Positions 35,999 through 45,458 of a DNA stretch of 64,000 bases are shown in pieces; the first letter of the stretch is position 1, and every line of letters begins with the position of its first letter. The position numbers were made by a program, and so were the translations under genes. Location of the stretch: contig NZ_JAHCSG010000004.1 in the NCBI RefSeq assembly GCF_018474015.1, positions 62,001 to 126,000 on the forward strand. The letters are read 5' to 3'. The notes under the pieces were generated by a model that worked only from the letters and a program-made list of their open reading frames with translations, searched no databases and was not told the DNA's origin. The DNA comes from Williamsia sp. CHRR-6 (GTDB lineage: Bacteria > Actinomycetota > Actinomycetes > Mycobacteriales > Mycobacteriaceae).

Positions 35999-36643
35999 TC
36001 ACTCGTCGAGGCCGTGTTCGATCGCGTAGCGCGTCAGCTCCACCCGGTTGGCCAGTTGCAGTTTGCGCAGCGTGGACTGCACGTGGTTTTCCACCGTGCG
36101 GTGACTCAAGGTCAGCCGGGTGCCGATCTGCCGGGCGCTGAGGCCCTTGGCCACCAGCCGCAGCACCTCGGTCTCCCGGGTGGTCAGCGCAGGTAACTCC
36201 GGATCATCGCCGCCGCCGTCGGTGGCGATCCGCCGGAACTCGCCCAGCACCAACCCGGCCAACCCGGGGGTGAACACTGCCTGCCCGTCGGCGGTTGCGC
36301 GCACGGCGGCCACCAACTCCTCCCGCGAGGCGCTCTTCACCAGATACCCGCTCGCGCCGGCCTTCACCGCCGCCAGCACGTCGTCGCGTTCAGCCGACGC
36401 CGACAACACCAACACCCGGCTGCTCGGCGACGCCTGGGCCACGGCGGCGGTGGCGTCCACACCGGTGCCGTCGGGCAGCTGCATGTCCATCAAGACCACG
36501 TCGGGGCTCACCGCGCCCACCCGTGCGGTCACCGCCCGCACGCTCTCAGCGGTGGCCACCACCTCGAAACCCTCGTCGGTCAGGTCGCGCGCCACCCCGT
36601 CCCGCCACATCGGATGGTCGTCGACCACCATCACCCGGATCAT
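35999..36643 (-). CDS. NarL/LuxR-family response regulator
   Basis: 214-aa two-component regulator: receiver domain with acidic pair VVDDHPMW at the N-terminus, phospho-acceptor Asp in VVLMDMQLPDG (about residue 54), and a C-terminal LuxR helix-turn-helix (LTTRETEVLRLVAKGLSARQ, about 149-168, then TVENHVQSTLRKL). ATG 36643 overlaps the kinase stop (ATGA), showing translation coupled to the cognate sensor. Upstream codons in frame are ignored. Regulon unknown; the nearby DUF2339 gene and the operon itself are natural candidates. Confidence 0.9.
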   Translation of the reverse strand: MIRVMVVDDHPMWRDGVARDLTDEGFEVVATAESVRAVTARVGAVSPDVVLMDMQLPDGTGVDATAAVAQASPSSRVLVLSASAERDDVLAAVKAGASGYLVKSASREELVAAVRATADGQAVFTPGLAGLVLGEFRRIATDGGGDDPELPALTTRETEVLRLVAKGLSARQIGTRLTLSHRTVENHVQSTLRKLQLANRVELTRYAIEHGLDE

Positions 36644-37791
36644 CGCGGCACCCGCAGTTCCCACTCGGTCCCCGCCCCCGGTGAGCTCTCCAATGATGCT
36701 GTGCCACCCAATGCTTCAATCCTTCCCACGATCGACTGCCGAATACCCAACCGTCCGGCGCGAGCCGCCTGGGCCACCCGGCCCGGCGCGATGCCCACCC
36801 CGTCGTCACGGATGCTCACCACCACCGCCTCACCGAGATCTTCGACCAGGACGTAGGCACGCGCGTCGGGTCCCGCATGACGGGCCACATTGTCGATCGC
36901 GTTGTCCACCGCCGCTGCCAGCTCGGCGGCCACCTCCGGTGGCAACGTCACCGGGTCGCCGGGCCCACTGATCACCACCGCGTCGGACTCCCGCCGGCGC
37001 ACCGCCGCCATCAGATCCACCGGGCCGTCGCTGACGGTGACCGGTGTCAGCACGGTGTCACTCATCAGCGCCCGCAACGCGCGTTCCTGGTGTGCAGCCA
37101 ATTGCGCCAACTCCGCTGTGGGACCGCCGATCTCACGGCCGCGACGGGCCATCAGCGCCAGCACCTGCAGCACCCCGTCGTGCACCTGACGAGAGAGTCG
37201 TTCCCGTTCGGCGGTGGCTGCGGCCACTCGGGTGGCCTCGGCCAACCGCGCCTGCGCGCTGCGGTTGACCTGCGCGGCGATCCCCAACACCAGACCCGCC
37301 GCCAGCAGGATGATCACCCCGGCGCTGCGGGCGAGGTCGATGTTGACCGTCCCCTTCACCGCGATGCTCGACGCGCCGACCGCAGCGGCCGAGACCAGCC
37401 CACCCACCCAGCCGAAAGCGATGGCCGCCGAGATGACGGCGTTGCCCGCCCACAGCGTGGTCGGCACCGATTGGTTGTCCGCCCGCCACTGCGGGTCGGT
37501 GACCGCCAACGTCGAGAGCACCAGCGCACAGGTGATCACCACCTCGGTCACCACGAAAGCCGTGGTGCGACCGGCCCCACCGAGATAGGCCACGGTGGCC
37601 ACCCCGGTCCAGACCGACAGGGCCGCGAACACCACCGCACCCCCGGTCGGTGACCGCAGGTCGTCGTTGACCACCAACTGGTAGCCCAGCGCGTAGAGAA
37701 AGCTCAGCAGTCGGAACAGTTGGGCGGCGCGCCACAGCGGTGCGTCGGTCTGGCTGCGGCCCGCGCCACGGTCGTCGATCAGACTGCGCAT
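36640..37791 (-). CDS. MacS-family sensor histidine kinase
   Basis: 383-aa membrane kinase. The N-terminal half carries five to six helices (about 25-180) of the DUF5931/MacS sensor type. The dimerisation helix then has the phospho-accepting His in SRQVHDGVLQVLALMARR (about residue 205), and the C-terminal HATPase domain shows N-box NAIDNVARHAG and G-boxes DDGVGI and GRLGIRQS. Short HisKA_3-type kinases like this pair with NarL/LuxR regulators, as here. It starts 6 bp after the stop of the AI-2E-family gene, so three genes (transporter, kinase, regulator) form one operon. Confidence 0.9.
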   Translation of the reverse strand: MRSLIDDRGAGRSQTDAPLWRAAQLFRLLSFLYALGYQLVVNDDLRSPTGGAVVFAALSVWTGVATVAYLGGAGRTTAFVVTEVVITCALVLSTLAVTDPQWRADNQSVPTTLWAGNAVISAAIAFGWVGGLVSAAAVGASSIAVKGTVNIDLARSAGVIILLAAGLVLGIAAQVNRSAQARLAEATRVAAATAERERLSRQVHDGVLQVLALMARRGREIGGPTAELAQLAAHQERALRALMSDTVLTPVTVSDGPVDLMAAVRRRESDAVVISGPGDPVTLPPEVAAELAAAVDNAIDNVARHAGPDARAYVLVEDLGEAVVVSIRDDGVGIAPGRVAQAARAGRLGIRQSIVGRIEALGGTASLESSPGAGTEWELRVPR

Positions 37792-37797
37792 GGGCGG

Positions 37798-39048
37798 TCA
37801 GTCGGGTCGATCCGCGGCGGGCAGGGTGCCGTCCTCGGCGTCGGCCCGAGCCGCCGCGTCGGCGTCGATCGGCCCATCGCGGCCCGGTGCCTCGGGGTCA
37901 TCCCACAGTGGCGCATCGGGTTTCGCGGTGAACATCCCGATCCGTGCTGCCTCCCGATCTTCGTCGAGGTCGTCCTCGGCGCTTTGGTGATGCAGCGACC
38001 GGATGGCGGTGTTGAGGAATGCGATCAGCGGGACCGCGAGCAGACCGCCGATGATGCCGGCCGTCACGATGCCCGCCGCGATGCCCAGCACCACGGCCAC
38101 CGGATGCAACCGAACCGAGCGACCCAGCAGGAACGGTTGCAGCACATGGCTTTCCACCTGCATGACGGCCACCACGATGATCAGCGAGATGGCCGCGGCC
38201 ACCAGGCCCTTGGTCACCAGCGCCACCAACACCGCCAGCGCGCCGGTCACCAGGGCGCCGACGATGGGCACGAACGCACCGATGAACACCAGCGACGCCA
38301 ACGGCAGGGCCAGGGGCACCTGCAGGATGGCCAGGCCGATCCCGATGCCCAATGCGTCGACCAGGGCCACCGCCACGGTGGCTCGCACGTAACCGACCAG
38401 CGTGCCGAACCCGGCGCGCCCTGCCTCCCACACCTTTGCCCGCGACGCGCGCGGCACCGCACGGGTCAGGAACGTCCAGATCTGTCCGCCACCAAAGAGG
38501 AAGAAGATCATCAGGAACAGGGTCAGCAGTGCCCCGGTGACGATCTGGGTGACGGTGGTCGCCGTCGCGATGGCGCCGGAGGTGATCTTGTCCTGGTTGC
38601 GCTGGATCATCTCGGTGATGTCGTTGCCGACCTTGTCGATCTGGGCCTGTTTGAGATGCAGCGGACCGTCGACCAACCAGTCCTTCACCGAGTCGATGGT
38701 CTTGGTCACCTTGTCCGACAGGTCGGGCAGGCCGGCGATGAACTGGTCGACGACGAAGGCCAGGATGCCGCCGAGTGCGCTGACCGCCACCACCATCGTC
38801 ACCGCCACGGCCAGTCCGCGATGCACGCCGCGGCGGTCCAGCCAGTCGACCGCGGGAACCAACAGCGCCGTGCCCAGCACCGCCAGGGCGACCGGCACCA
38901 CCACTTCCTCGAAGTGCAGGGCCACCCGCGCCAGCACGTAGACGGCCACTGCGATGACGATGAGGCGCCAGGACCACTCGGAGGTGGCGCGCACCAGGGG
39001 GTGGACCTTGAGCCGATCGTCCGTGGTGGACGCGGTCTGGTGTTTCAC
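37798..39048 (-). CDS. AI-2E-family transporter (Rv0205-like)
   Basis: 416-aa membrane protein of the AI-2E exporter superfamily (PerM/YdiK/TqsA group), about eight helices, with the central long amphipathic segment (VTKTIDSVKDWLVDGPLHL) and the C-terminal GAFVPIVGALVTGALAVL signature. Members export small molecules or act as ion exchangers; the cargo here is unknown. The C-terminal 60 residues are acidic and cytoplasmic. GTG start at 39048. Position between mmpL3 and the YbhN-like gene matches Rv0205, but here it leads an operon with a two-component system, which I do not recall in M. tuberculosis. Confidence 0.85.
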   Translation of the reverse strand: MKHQTASTTDDRLKVHPLVRATSEWSWRLIVIAVAVYVLARVALHFEEVVVPVALAVLGTALLVPAVDWLDRRGVHRGLAVAVTMVVAVSALGGILAFVVDQFIAGLPDLSDKVTKTIDSVKDWLVDGPLHLKQAQIDKVGNDITEMIQRNQDKITSGAIATATTVTQIVTGALLTLFLMIFFLFGGGQIWTFLTRAVPRASRAKVWEAGRAGFGTLVGYVRATVAVALVDALGIGIGLAILQVPLALPLASLVFIGAFVPIVGALVTGALAVLVALVTKGLVAAAISLIIVVAVMQVESHVLQPFLLGRSVRLHPVAVVLGIAAGIVTAGIIGGLLAVPLIAFLNTAIRSLHHQSAEDDLDEDREAARIGMFTAKPDAPLWDDPEAPGRDGPIDADAAARADAEDGTLPAADRPD

Positions 39049-39127
39049 GCCGTCACCCTAGCCCCGGCGGCGCCGTTGTGGGCGTTGGTTCTTCCCTGGT
39101 GACCTGCACTGGCTACGCTGATGACCC

Positions 39128-40282
39128 ATGACGTCTGACCACGACGGCTCAGACACCGCCGAGCCGCGCGTCCCCGAGGACGCCGTGCCCTCGCCCGCAC
39201 GGCGACGGTTCTGGTGGGTTCGGTGGGCGGTGGTTGCCGTCGTGGTCGTGGTGTTGACCGTCGAAGCCGTGCTCGTGTGGCCCAAACTCGAAGAAGCCTG
39301 GCGCAGCATGGGCGGGCTCAACTACGCGTGGGTGGTGGCCGCGATCGTGGCGGCGGGTTTCTCGATGGACAGCTTCGCGCAGGTGCAGCGCACCCTGCTG
39401 GCCTCGGCGGGGGTGAAGGTCAGACAGTGGCAGTCGTTGGCGGTCATCCTGGCTTCCAACTCCATCAGCCAGACCCTGCCGGGCGGCAACGTGTTGGCCC
39501 CGGCGTTCACCTATCGACAGACCCGCCGCTGGGGTGCCACCGCGGTGGTCGCGTCATGGCAGGTGGTCATGTCGGGGCTGTTGATGGGGGTCGGCCTGGC
39601 CGTTTTGGGGCTCGGGGGTGCGCTGCTGGCGGGCGCCAGCACCAGCCCGTTCTCGATCATCTTCTCCATCGGCGGGTTCGTGGTCTTCCTGGGTCTGGCG
39701 CAGTATCTGGCTGGACACCCCGACGCGATCAGCGGACCGGGAGTGCGATTCCTGCACCTGGTCAACCGATTCCGCAACAAGCCCGACGATCACGGGGTGG
39801 CGCGCTGGCAGGAGATCCTGCAGCAGCTGCGGGCGGTACAGCTCAGTGGCCGCGACACCTCCCTGGCGTTCGGCTGGTCGATGTTCAACTGGGTCGCCGA
39901 TGTCGCCTGCCTGGCCTTCGCCTGTTACGCGGTCGGCGGTGAACCGAGCATCGCCGGTTTGGCCGTCGCCTACGCGGCGGGCAAGGCAGTGGGTACCGCG
40001 TTCCCGCTGCTGCCCGGCGGCCTGGGTGTGGTGGACGCGGTGCTGGTGCCTGCACTGACCTCGGCTGGGATGAGCGCAGGTCAGGCGGTCACCGGCGTGT
40101 TGGTCTACCGCCTCATCAGTTACCTGCTGGTGGCCGTCGTCGGCTGGGTGGTCATCGGCGTCTACTACCGCCGGGCCCTGCACGACACCGAAGAGGACGT
40201 GGAGCGTGAACTCGACGCTCGTGCCCTGCGTGATCGCGACGATCCGGGCCCCGATGCTGGACCGGCTACCGTGGCCCCATGA
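39128..40282 (+). CDS. YbhN/LPG-synthase-TM-type membrane protein (Rv0204c-like)
   Basis: 384-aa protein with about eight helices and the lysylphosphatidylglycerol-synthase membrane-domain pattern: SNSISQTLPGGNVLAPAF (about 100-117) and a later GTAFPLLPGGLGVVDAVLVP (about 284-303), both typical of UPF0104/YbhN proteins. It lacks the C-terminal aminoacyl-transferase domain of MprF, so it is probably a lipid flippase or glycolipid-related transporter only. Divergent from the AI-2E-family gene, as Rv0204c is from Rv0205. The DUF3054 gene starts within its stop codon (ATGA). Confidence 0.85.
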   Translation: MTSDHDGSDTAEPRVPEDAVPSPARRRFWWVRWAVVAVVVVVLTVEAVLVWPKLEEAWRSMGGLNYAWVVAAIVAAGFSMDSFAQVQRTLLASAGVKVRQWQSLAVILASNSISQTLPGGNVLAPAFTYRQTRRWGATAVVASWQVVMSGLLMGVGLAVLGLGGALLAGASTSPFSIIFSIGGFVVFLGLAQYLAGHPDAISGPGVRFLHLVNRFRNKPDDHGVARWQEILQQLRAVQLSGRDTSLAFGWSMFNWVADVACLAFACYAVGGEPSIAGLAVAYAAGKAVGTAFPLLPGGLGVVDAVLVPALTSAGMSAGQAVTGVLVYRLISYLLVAVVGWVVIGVYYRRALHDTEEDVERELDARALRDRDDPGPDAGPATVAP

Positions 40283-40692
40283 GCACCACCACCACCGCGA
40301 CCCGCCGCTCCATCGGCGTGAGTGCCGTCTTCGATGCGGTGACCGTCGCCGTCTTCGTCACCATCGGACGGTCCAACCACCACGACGGTCTCAGCGTCAG
40401 CGGGATCGCCTCCACCTTCTGGCCGTTCGCGGTGGGAGCCGCCGTCGGCTGGGCCATCACCTACGTCCTGGGCACCGTTCGGGCCGGCGGCGTGGACAAG
40501 CACCACTTCCGCCCGGCACGGGTGGTTCCGGCCGGCGTGATCATCTGGGTGTCGACGGTGGCGGTCGGGATGTCGCTGCGGGTGGGCTCCGGTCAGGGCA
40601 CGGCGGTCAGTTTCATCATCGTCGCCTCGGTGTTCCTCGGCGTGTTCTTCCTCGGCTGGCGTACCGTGCGGGCGTTGCTCACCAAGTCCTGA
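40279..40692 (+). CDS. DUF3054 membrane protein
   Basis: 137-aa protein with four predicted helices and a conserved FDAVTVAVFVTIGRSNHH start, the DUF3054 pattern. The family has no known function. Four-base overlap with the preceding gene implies coupled translation, so it may work with the YbhN-like protein. Convergent with the lipoprotein gene at 40705, leaving 12 bp. Confidence 0.85.
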   Translation: MSTTTTATRRSIGVSAVFDAVTVAVFVTIGRSNHHDGLSVSGIASTFWPFAVGAAVGWAITYVLGTVRAGGVDKHHFRPARVVPAGVIIWVSTVAVGMSLRVGSGQGTAVSFIIVASVFLGVFFLGWRTVRALLTKS

Positions 40693-40704
40693 CCACCCGC
40701 GGTC

Positions 40705-42342
40705 TCACCCGACCGAGCGCAGGAACCGCTGCATCACCTGCAGGGCGGCCGAGCCGGATCGCTCACCGGCGCAGTGGATCACCACCACCTGCGATCCGAC
40801 GATGCCGACAAACCAGCCCGGCCCCATCGGGCCGTTGGTACCGACCAGGGCCCGTAGTCCCGGTGCACCCACCAGATCGCTGGCGTCGCCGGTGCGGGCC
40901 GTCGCGGTCATCGCTGCGTTCACCGCATCCCAGATCCTGCGATCGACCGGGCCCAGTGCGCCACCGCTGACCTTGGTGGGCAACCCGGGGAGGAAGAACG
41001 GCGCCACCGACGACCCCCTGGCCATGGCCACCCCGAGGGCCCCCATGGACAGCGCGGTCACCTTCTGGGCGGCCGGATCGAACGCCATCGTCTGCACCGT
41101 CGCCGTGCCGGGCCGCGACTGTGGCGGCATCACCCCGGGCACCGCGAAGTCCACACCCACGCCCAGCTGGTGCAGCAATGTGGCTGCAGCCGAGGCACTT
41201 CCACCGGCCGCACCGTTGACTGCGGCCAGCACGGGCCCCAGGGTGGAGCCGGGCGTGTCAGGGGTGGTCAGCGACATCCCAACCGCGGTGGCGGCATCGT
41301 TGTCGGCGGCGGCGAGCAGGGCGCCGCTGGTGGCGTCGAACACCGCGAGGGTGGCAGGTTGGGCCACGTCGACCACCGAATCGTTGACGCGCAGTTGCAC
41401 TCCCGGGTCGAGGGTGGACGGCACGTTGGGCGCGGGGGGACCCTGTTCGCCGGCCAACGGCCGGACGGTGCCGTCGGCGTCGATCATCTGCACCTGCCAG
41501 CCCGCGGTGGCGTCCCGCAAGGCCTGCCAGTAGCCGGTGGCCCCGAGGGTCAGCGGCGAACTGATGCGACGATCAGTCACCAGCAGCGCGCCGCCACGAC
41601 GCGTGCTCACCCCGGGCACGGTGTTCGGATCACCTGCGAGCGTTCGCATGTCGGCATCACGCAGGGACACCACGGTCAACGGCTTGGACCCACCTGCGGC
41701 GAGTCTCGCGTCGATGACCCGCTCGGTGACAAACGGTGCGATGGGCGCGATGATCCGCGCCAGGTCGCCGACCGACCGGCGACGATCCGGGGTGCGGGCG
41801 GGGTCGATGATGATGTCGTTGACCGGCTGCAACGTCATCCAGGGCCGACCGAACCGGTCGAGGAGGGCTGGCGCGGGGGTGGCGTCGGTGCGTACCGCGG
41901 CCAGCCGACCACCCACGGTCAATCCCGCGGCCAGCAACGCCGGCTCCCACTGGATTCGCCATCCACTGCTCAGCTTGCGTGCGCGTCCGGAGGTGTCGGA
42001 GATGAAGGTGCGGCCCCGACCGAGATCGTAGGTGGTCGAGAGGTCGAATGTCGCGGTGTCATCTGAGTATTCGACGAGATGGCCGGCCTTCACCGACACG
42101 GCCGCAGCCCTGATGGAATCGAAGGTGTCGCCGATCTGCGTGACGGCCGCCCCCTGGGCAGAGGTCAGCGACGCGGCGGCAGCAGCGTCCTGTTTGGTGA
42201 TGGCGGCCGCAAACGAGTCCAGCACCCGTCGCGCCTCCGATGGCGGGTCACTGCTCACCACGCCACACGACGCCACCCCGGTCGTCGCGATCAGCAGCGC
42301 CGCGCACCAGGCAAGCACGTGTCGATTCCCCCGAATGTTCAC
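40705..42342 (-). CDS. Penicillin-binding-like lipoprotein lacking catalytic motifs
   Basis: 545-aa exported lipoprotein (lipobox VASC, Cys26). It follows the plan of the PBP lipoprotein group (Rv2864c-like): an NTF2-like MecA_N domain (about 35-160), a dimerisation region (about 165-320) and a transpeptidase-like domain. The active-site SxxK is replaced: the PGSTLGPVLAA stretch has Ser366-Thr-Leu-Gly369, so the essential Lys is missing. The expected KTG is also gone; GTN stands at about 501-503 before GWFVGI. It is therefore probably a non-catalytic pseudo-transpeptidase with a structural or regulatory role. GTG 42342 has GTGGAG at 9-10 nt; a longer frame upstream would bury the signal peptide. 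Confidence 0.75.
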   Translation of the reverse strand: MNIRGNRHVLAWCAALLIATTGVASCGVVSSDPPSEARRVLDSFAAAITKQDAAAAASLTSAQGAAVTQIGDTFDSIRAAAVSVKAGHLVEYSDDTATFDLSTTYDLGRGRTFISDTSGRARKLSSGWRIQWEPALLAAGLTVGGRLAAVRTDATPAPALLDRFGRPWMTLQPVNDIIIDPARTPDRRRSVGDLARIIAPIAPFVTERVIDARLAAGGSKPLTVVSLRDADMRTLAGDPNTVPGVSTRRGGALLVTDRRISSPLTLGATGYWQALRDATAGWQVQMIDADGTVRPLAGEQGPPAPNVPSTLDPGVQLRVNDSVVDVAQPATLAVFDATSGALLAAADNDAATAVGMSLTTPDTPGSTLGPVLAAVNGAAGGSASAAATLLHQLGVGVDFAVPGVMPPQSRPGTATVQTMAFDPAAQKVTALSMGALGVAMARGSSVAPFFLPGLPTKVSGGALGPVDRRIWDAVNAAMTATARTGDASDLVGAPGLRALVGTNGPMGPGWFVGIVGSQVVVIHCAGERSGSAALQVMQRFLRSVG

Positions 42343-42475
42343 AAGGTGATACTCCACCCTGTCGGCATCACAGATGGCCAATCCGGGGCTCGCGATTGAC
42401 TCACGGTCGGGCAACGAAGCGATAACACGCCCACGGCCTGCGGGCTTGACGACATCACCGGGCGAGGTCCATGCT

Positions 42476-42503
42476 GTTCACATACCCCCATGGGTATGTG
42501 AAC
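42476..42503. promoter_or_regulatory. CsoR-family operator palindrome upstream of MmpL operon
   Basis: Perfect inverted repeat: GTTCACATACCC (42476-42487), spacer CCAT, GGGTATGTGAAC (42492-42503). The central TACCC..GGGTA is the pattern of CsoR/CstR-type operators. It lies 16 bp before the MmpL start, just upstream of AAGGAG (42505-42510), and the operon's third gene encodes a CsoR-family repressor. Confidence 0.75.
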
Positions 42504-42519
42504 CAAGGAGTTGAAATCG

Positions 42520-44670
42520 ATGGCCCTGCGCGACGCCACCTCAACCACCCCCGTCCCCGCACCCGCCGCCACGGGCGTGTTGGGCCGCCTCGGCGGCCGA
42601 GTCACCGATCACCGTCGACTCGTGTTCGGCATCTGGGCGCTGCTCGTCATCGGCCTCGGCGCACTGGCCCCGTCGGTGTTCTCGTCCCTGGCCGGCGCCG
42701 GCTGGCAGGCAAACGGGTCGGAATCGGTGGCGGTCCGCGAGCTGGCGCAGCAGCACTTCGGGGGCAACTCATCAGCTGCCGTGCAGGTGGTGCTGCACTC
42801 GGATGACGCCGCCATCTCCGCGGCCACCATCACCGATCGCGTCGCCGCGATCACCCGTGAGCTCGCCGGCGACGATCGGTTCGGTGCCATCGTGGCCCCG
42901 CAGCCGGGCATGACCATCAGCCGCGACGGTCGCACCGCCATCGTCATCGCCGGCGCCAACGCCTCGACCGACGACATGGTGGCCGCCGTAGACGAACACA
43001 AATCGGACCTGAAAGCACTGTCCGGCAACGGGATCAAGGTCTACACGACCGGCGCGTCGGCTCTGTGGTCAGATTTCAACACGGCCAACCATGACGCCAT
43101 GATCAAGGCCGAACTGTTCTCGTGGCCCGTGACCCTGGCCATCATGGTGCTCGCCTTCGGATCGTTGGTGGCCGCGGGTCTGCCGCTGTTGCTGACCGTC
43201 GCGGGCCTGGTCGCCTCGGCCGGTGGACTGGTGGCGCTCAATGCCGTGACGCCGATCTCGGTGTGGGCCATGAACTTTGCCATGATGTTCGCCCTCGCCC
43301 TCGGCATCGACTACGCCCTGTTCATCGTGGCCCGATTCCGGGCGGGCCTGAAGTCGGGTCTGTCTCCGCGTGCGGCGGTGATCGAGACGATGGACACCGC
43401 AGGCAAAGCCATCGTGCTGTCTGGTTTGACCGTTGTGGTCAGCTTGTCGGCCGTGCTGCTGGTTCCCGCACCAGCAGTGCGCACCATGGCCGTGGGCATC
43501 ATGCTGGCCGTCACGTTCGTGCTGCTGGCCACCATGACGCTGTTGCCGGCTGTGCTGGGCACACTCGGCAGCAGGGTCAACGCGGCGGCGCTGCCGTACG
43601 CCAAAAAGCAGCAACACCATTCGCCTGCCTTCGCGCGCTGGGGACAGCTGCTGCACAACCACCCGTGGCCGTTCGCGGTGAGTGCGCTGGGCCTCCTGGT
43701 GGTGTTGGCCATCCCGGTGTTCGGACTCAAGGTGGCCATGCCCTCGATCGAGGTGGTGCCCGCCGATGCCTCCGTACGCCAGGGCTACGAGCTGGTGGCC
43801 GATCAGTTCGGTCCCGGCGCGCCCGGTGCCCTACAGATCGTGGTGCCTGCAGCTCAGGCCGAGGCCACGGTCACCGCCGCCCGTGGGACCGGGATAGCGA
43901 TGGTCACCCCGCCACAGAACGCCACCGATGGCTCCGGATACGCACTGCTGCAAGCAATTCCGACCGTCGATCCCTCGAGCTCGGCCATGGGCGGGATTCT
44001 CGACGACCTGCGGGATCGTCTACCCGCCGATGCGAAGGTGGGCGGCGCAGCAGCCGAGAACCTGGATCTACAAACCGCATTGAACGACTACCTGCCGATC
44101 GTCGTGGGCATCATCTTGGCCCTGGGCTTCCTGCTCCTGCTCATCGCCCTGCAGGCCCCGCTGATCGCACTGATCGGCACGGTGGTCAGTCTGCTGTCCA
44201 CGGGAGCCGCGTTCGGAGTGGCCAAGCTGATCTTCCAGGACGGCCACGGCGCCGGGCTGCTCGGTTTCACCCCGCAGGGCTTCCTCGACGGCTGGGGGCC
44301 GGTGTTCTTCTTCGCGATGATCTTCGCCATCGCGATGGACTACACGGTGTTCTTGCTGGCCACGGCCAAGGAACACTACGAGAAGTCGAACTGCCCGAAG
44401 ACCGCGCAGATCGACGGGCTGGCGCATTCGGGTCGAGTCATCTTCGCTGCGGCTGCGGTGATGGTGGCGGTGTTCTTCACCTTTGCCTTGTCCGACCCAC
44501 TGCCCCCCAAGGAGATGGGCATCGTCCTCGGTGTCGCCGTGCTGTTGGACGCCACTCTGGTCCGGTTGGTGTTGCTGCCGGTGATGCTCCGACTGACCGG
44601 ACACGCAGCCTGGTGGTCACCGGCGTGGCTGCGTAAGGTCCTGCCCACCATCTCCTTCTCCCACGGCTGA
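42520..44670 (+). CDS. MmpL-family (RND) transporter
   Basis: 716-aa RND transporter of the MmpL/YdfJ type: two repeats of six helices with periplasmic loops, and Asp-Tyr pairs ALGIDYALFIVARFRAG (about residue 265) and AIAMDYTVFLLATAKE (about residue 606). It ends soon after the last helix, with no long cytoplasmic tail, so it is a short MmpL unlike MmpL3. Start ATG 42520 with AAGGAG at 9 nt. First gene of a unit with a DUF302 protein and a CsoR-family repressor. It occupies the place of mmpL11 relative to mmpL3 in M. tuberculosis, but length and context argue against orthology. Cargo unknown. Confidence 0.85.
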   Translation: MALRDATSTTPVPAPAATGVLGRLGGRVTDHRRLVFGIWALLVIGLGALAPSVFSSLAGAGWQANGSESVAVRELAQQHFGGNSSAAVQVVLHSDDAAISAATITDRVAAITRELAGDDRFGAIVAPQPGMTISRDGRTAIVIAGANASTDDMVAAVDEHKSDLKALSGNGIKVYTTGASALWSDFNTANHDAMIKAELFSWPVTLAIMVLAFGSLVAAGLPLLLTVAGLVASAGGLVALNAVTPISVWAMNFAMMFALALGIDYALFIVARFRAGLKSGLSPRAAVIETMDTAGKAIVLSGLTVVVSLSAVLLVPAPAVRTMAVGIMLAVTFVLLATMTLLPAVLGTLGSRVNAAALPYAKKQQHHSPAFARWGQLLHNHPWPFAVSALGLLVVLAIPVFGLKVAMPSIEVVPADASVRQGYELVADQFGPGAPGALQIVVPAAQAEATVTAARGTGIAMVTPPQNATDGSGYALLQAIPTVDPSSSAMGGILDDLRDRLPADAKVGGAAAENLDLQTALNDYLPIVVGIILALGFLLLLIALQAPLIALIGTVVSLLSTGAAFGVAKLIFQDGHGAGLLGFTPQGFLDGWGPVFFFAMIFAIAMDYTVFLLATAKEHYEKSNCPKTAQIDGLAHSGRVIFAAAAVMVAVFFTFALSDPLPPKEMGIVLGVAVLLDATLVRLVLLPVMLRLTGHAAWWSPAWLRKVLPTISFSHG

Positions 44671-44707
44671 TCCCGTCCGAAATCCAAACGAGAGAACGGA
44701 ACACCAG

Positions 44708-45384
<677 letters not shown>

Positions 45385-45433
45385 GCCCCCGGTCACAGGT
45401 CACCTGCTGTTCGTTACCTGCGAGCGATCGACA

Positions 45434-45458
45434 ACTGTCATTATCGTCCAGTGACAGT
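45434..45458. promoter_or_regulatory. Inverted repeat and -10 over the start of the STAND gene
   Basis: ACTGTCA (45434-45440) and TGACAGT (45452-45458), perfect 7-bp arms 11 bases apart, enclose a -10-like CATTAT (45439-45444) and the GTG start at 45451. Transcription would begin at the start codon. The arrangement fits autorepression. Confidence 0.5.

Noticed and set aside
42520-44670. Orthologue of MmpL11
   Set aside because: Same relative place and direction as mmpL11, but only 716 aa, no cytoplasmic tail, and a different operon with a CsoR-family repressor.
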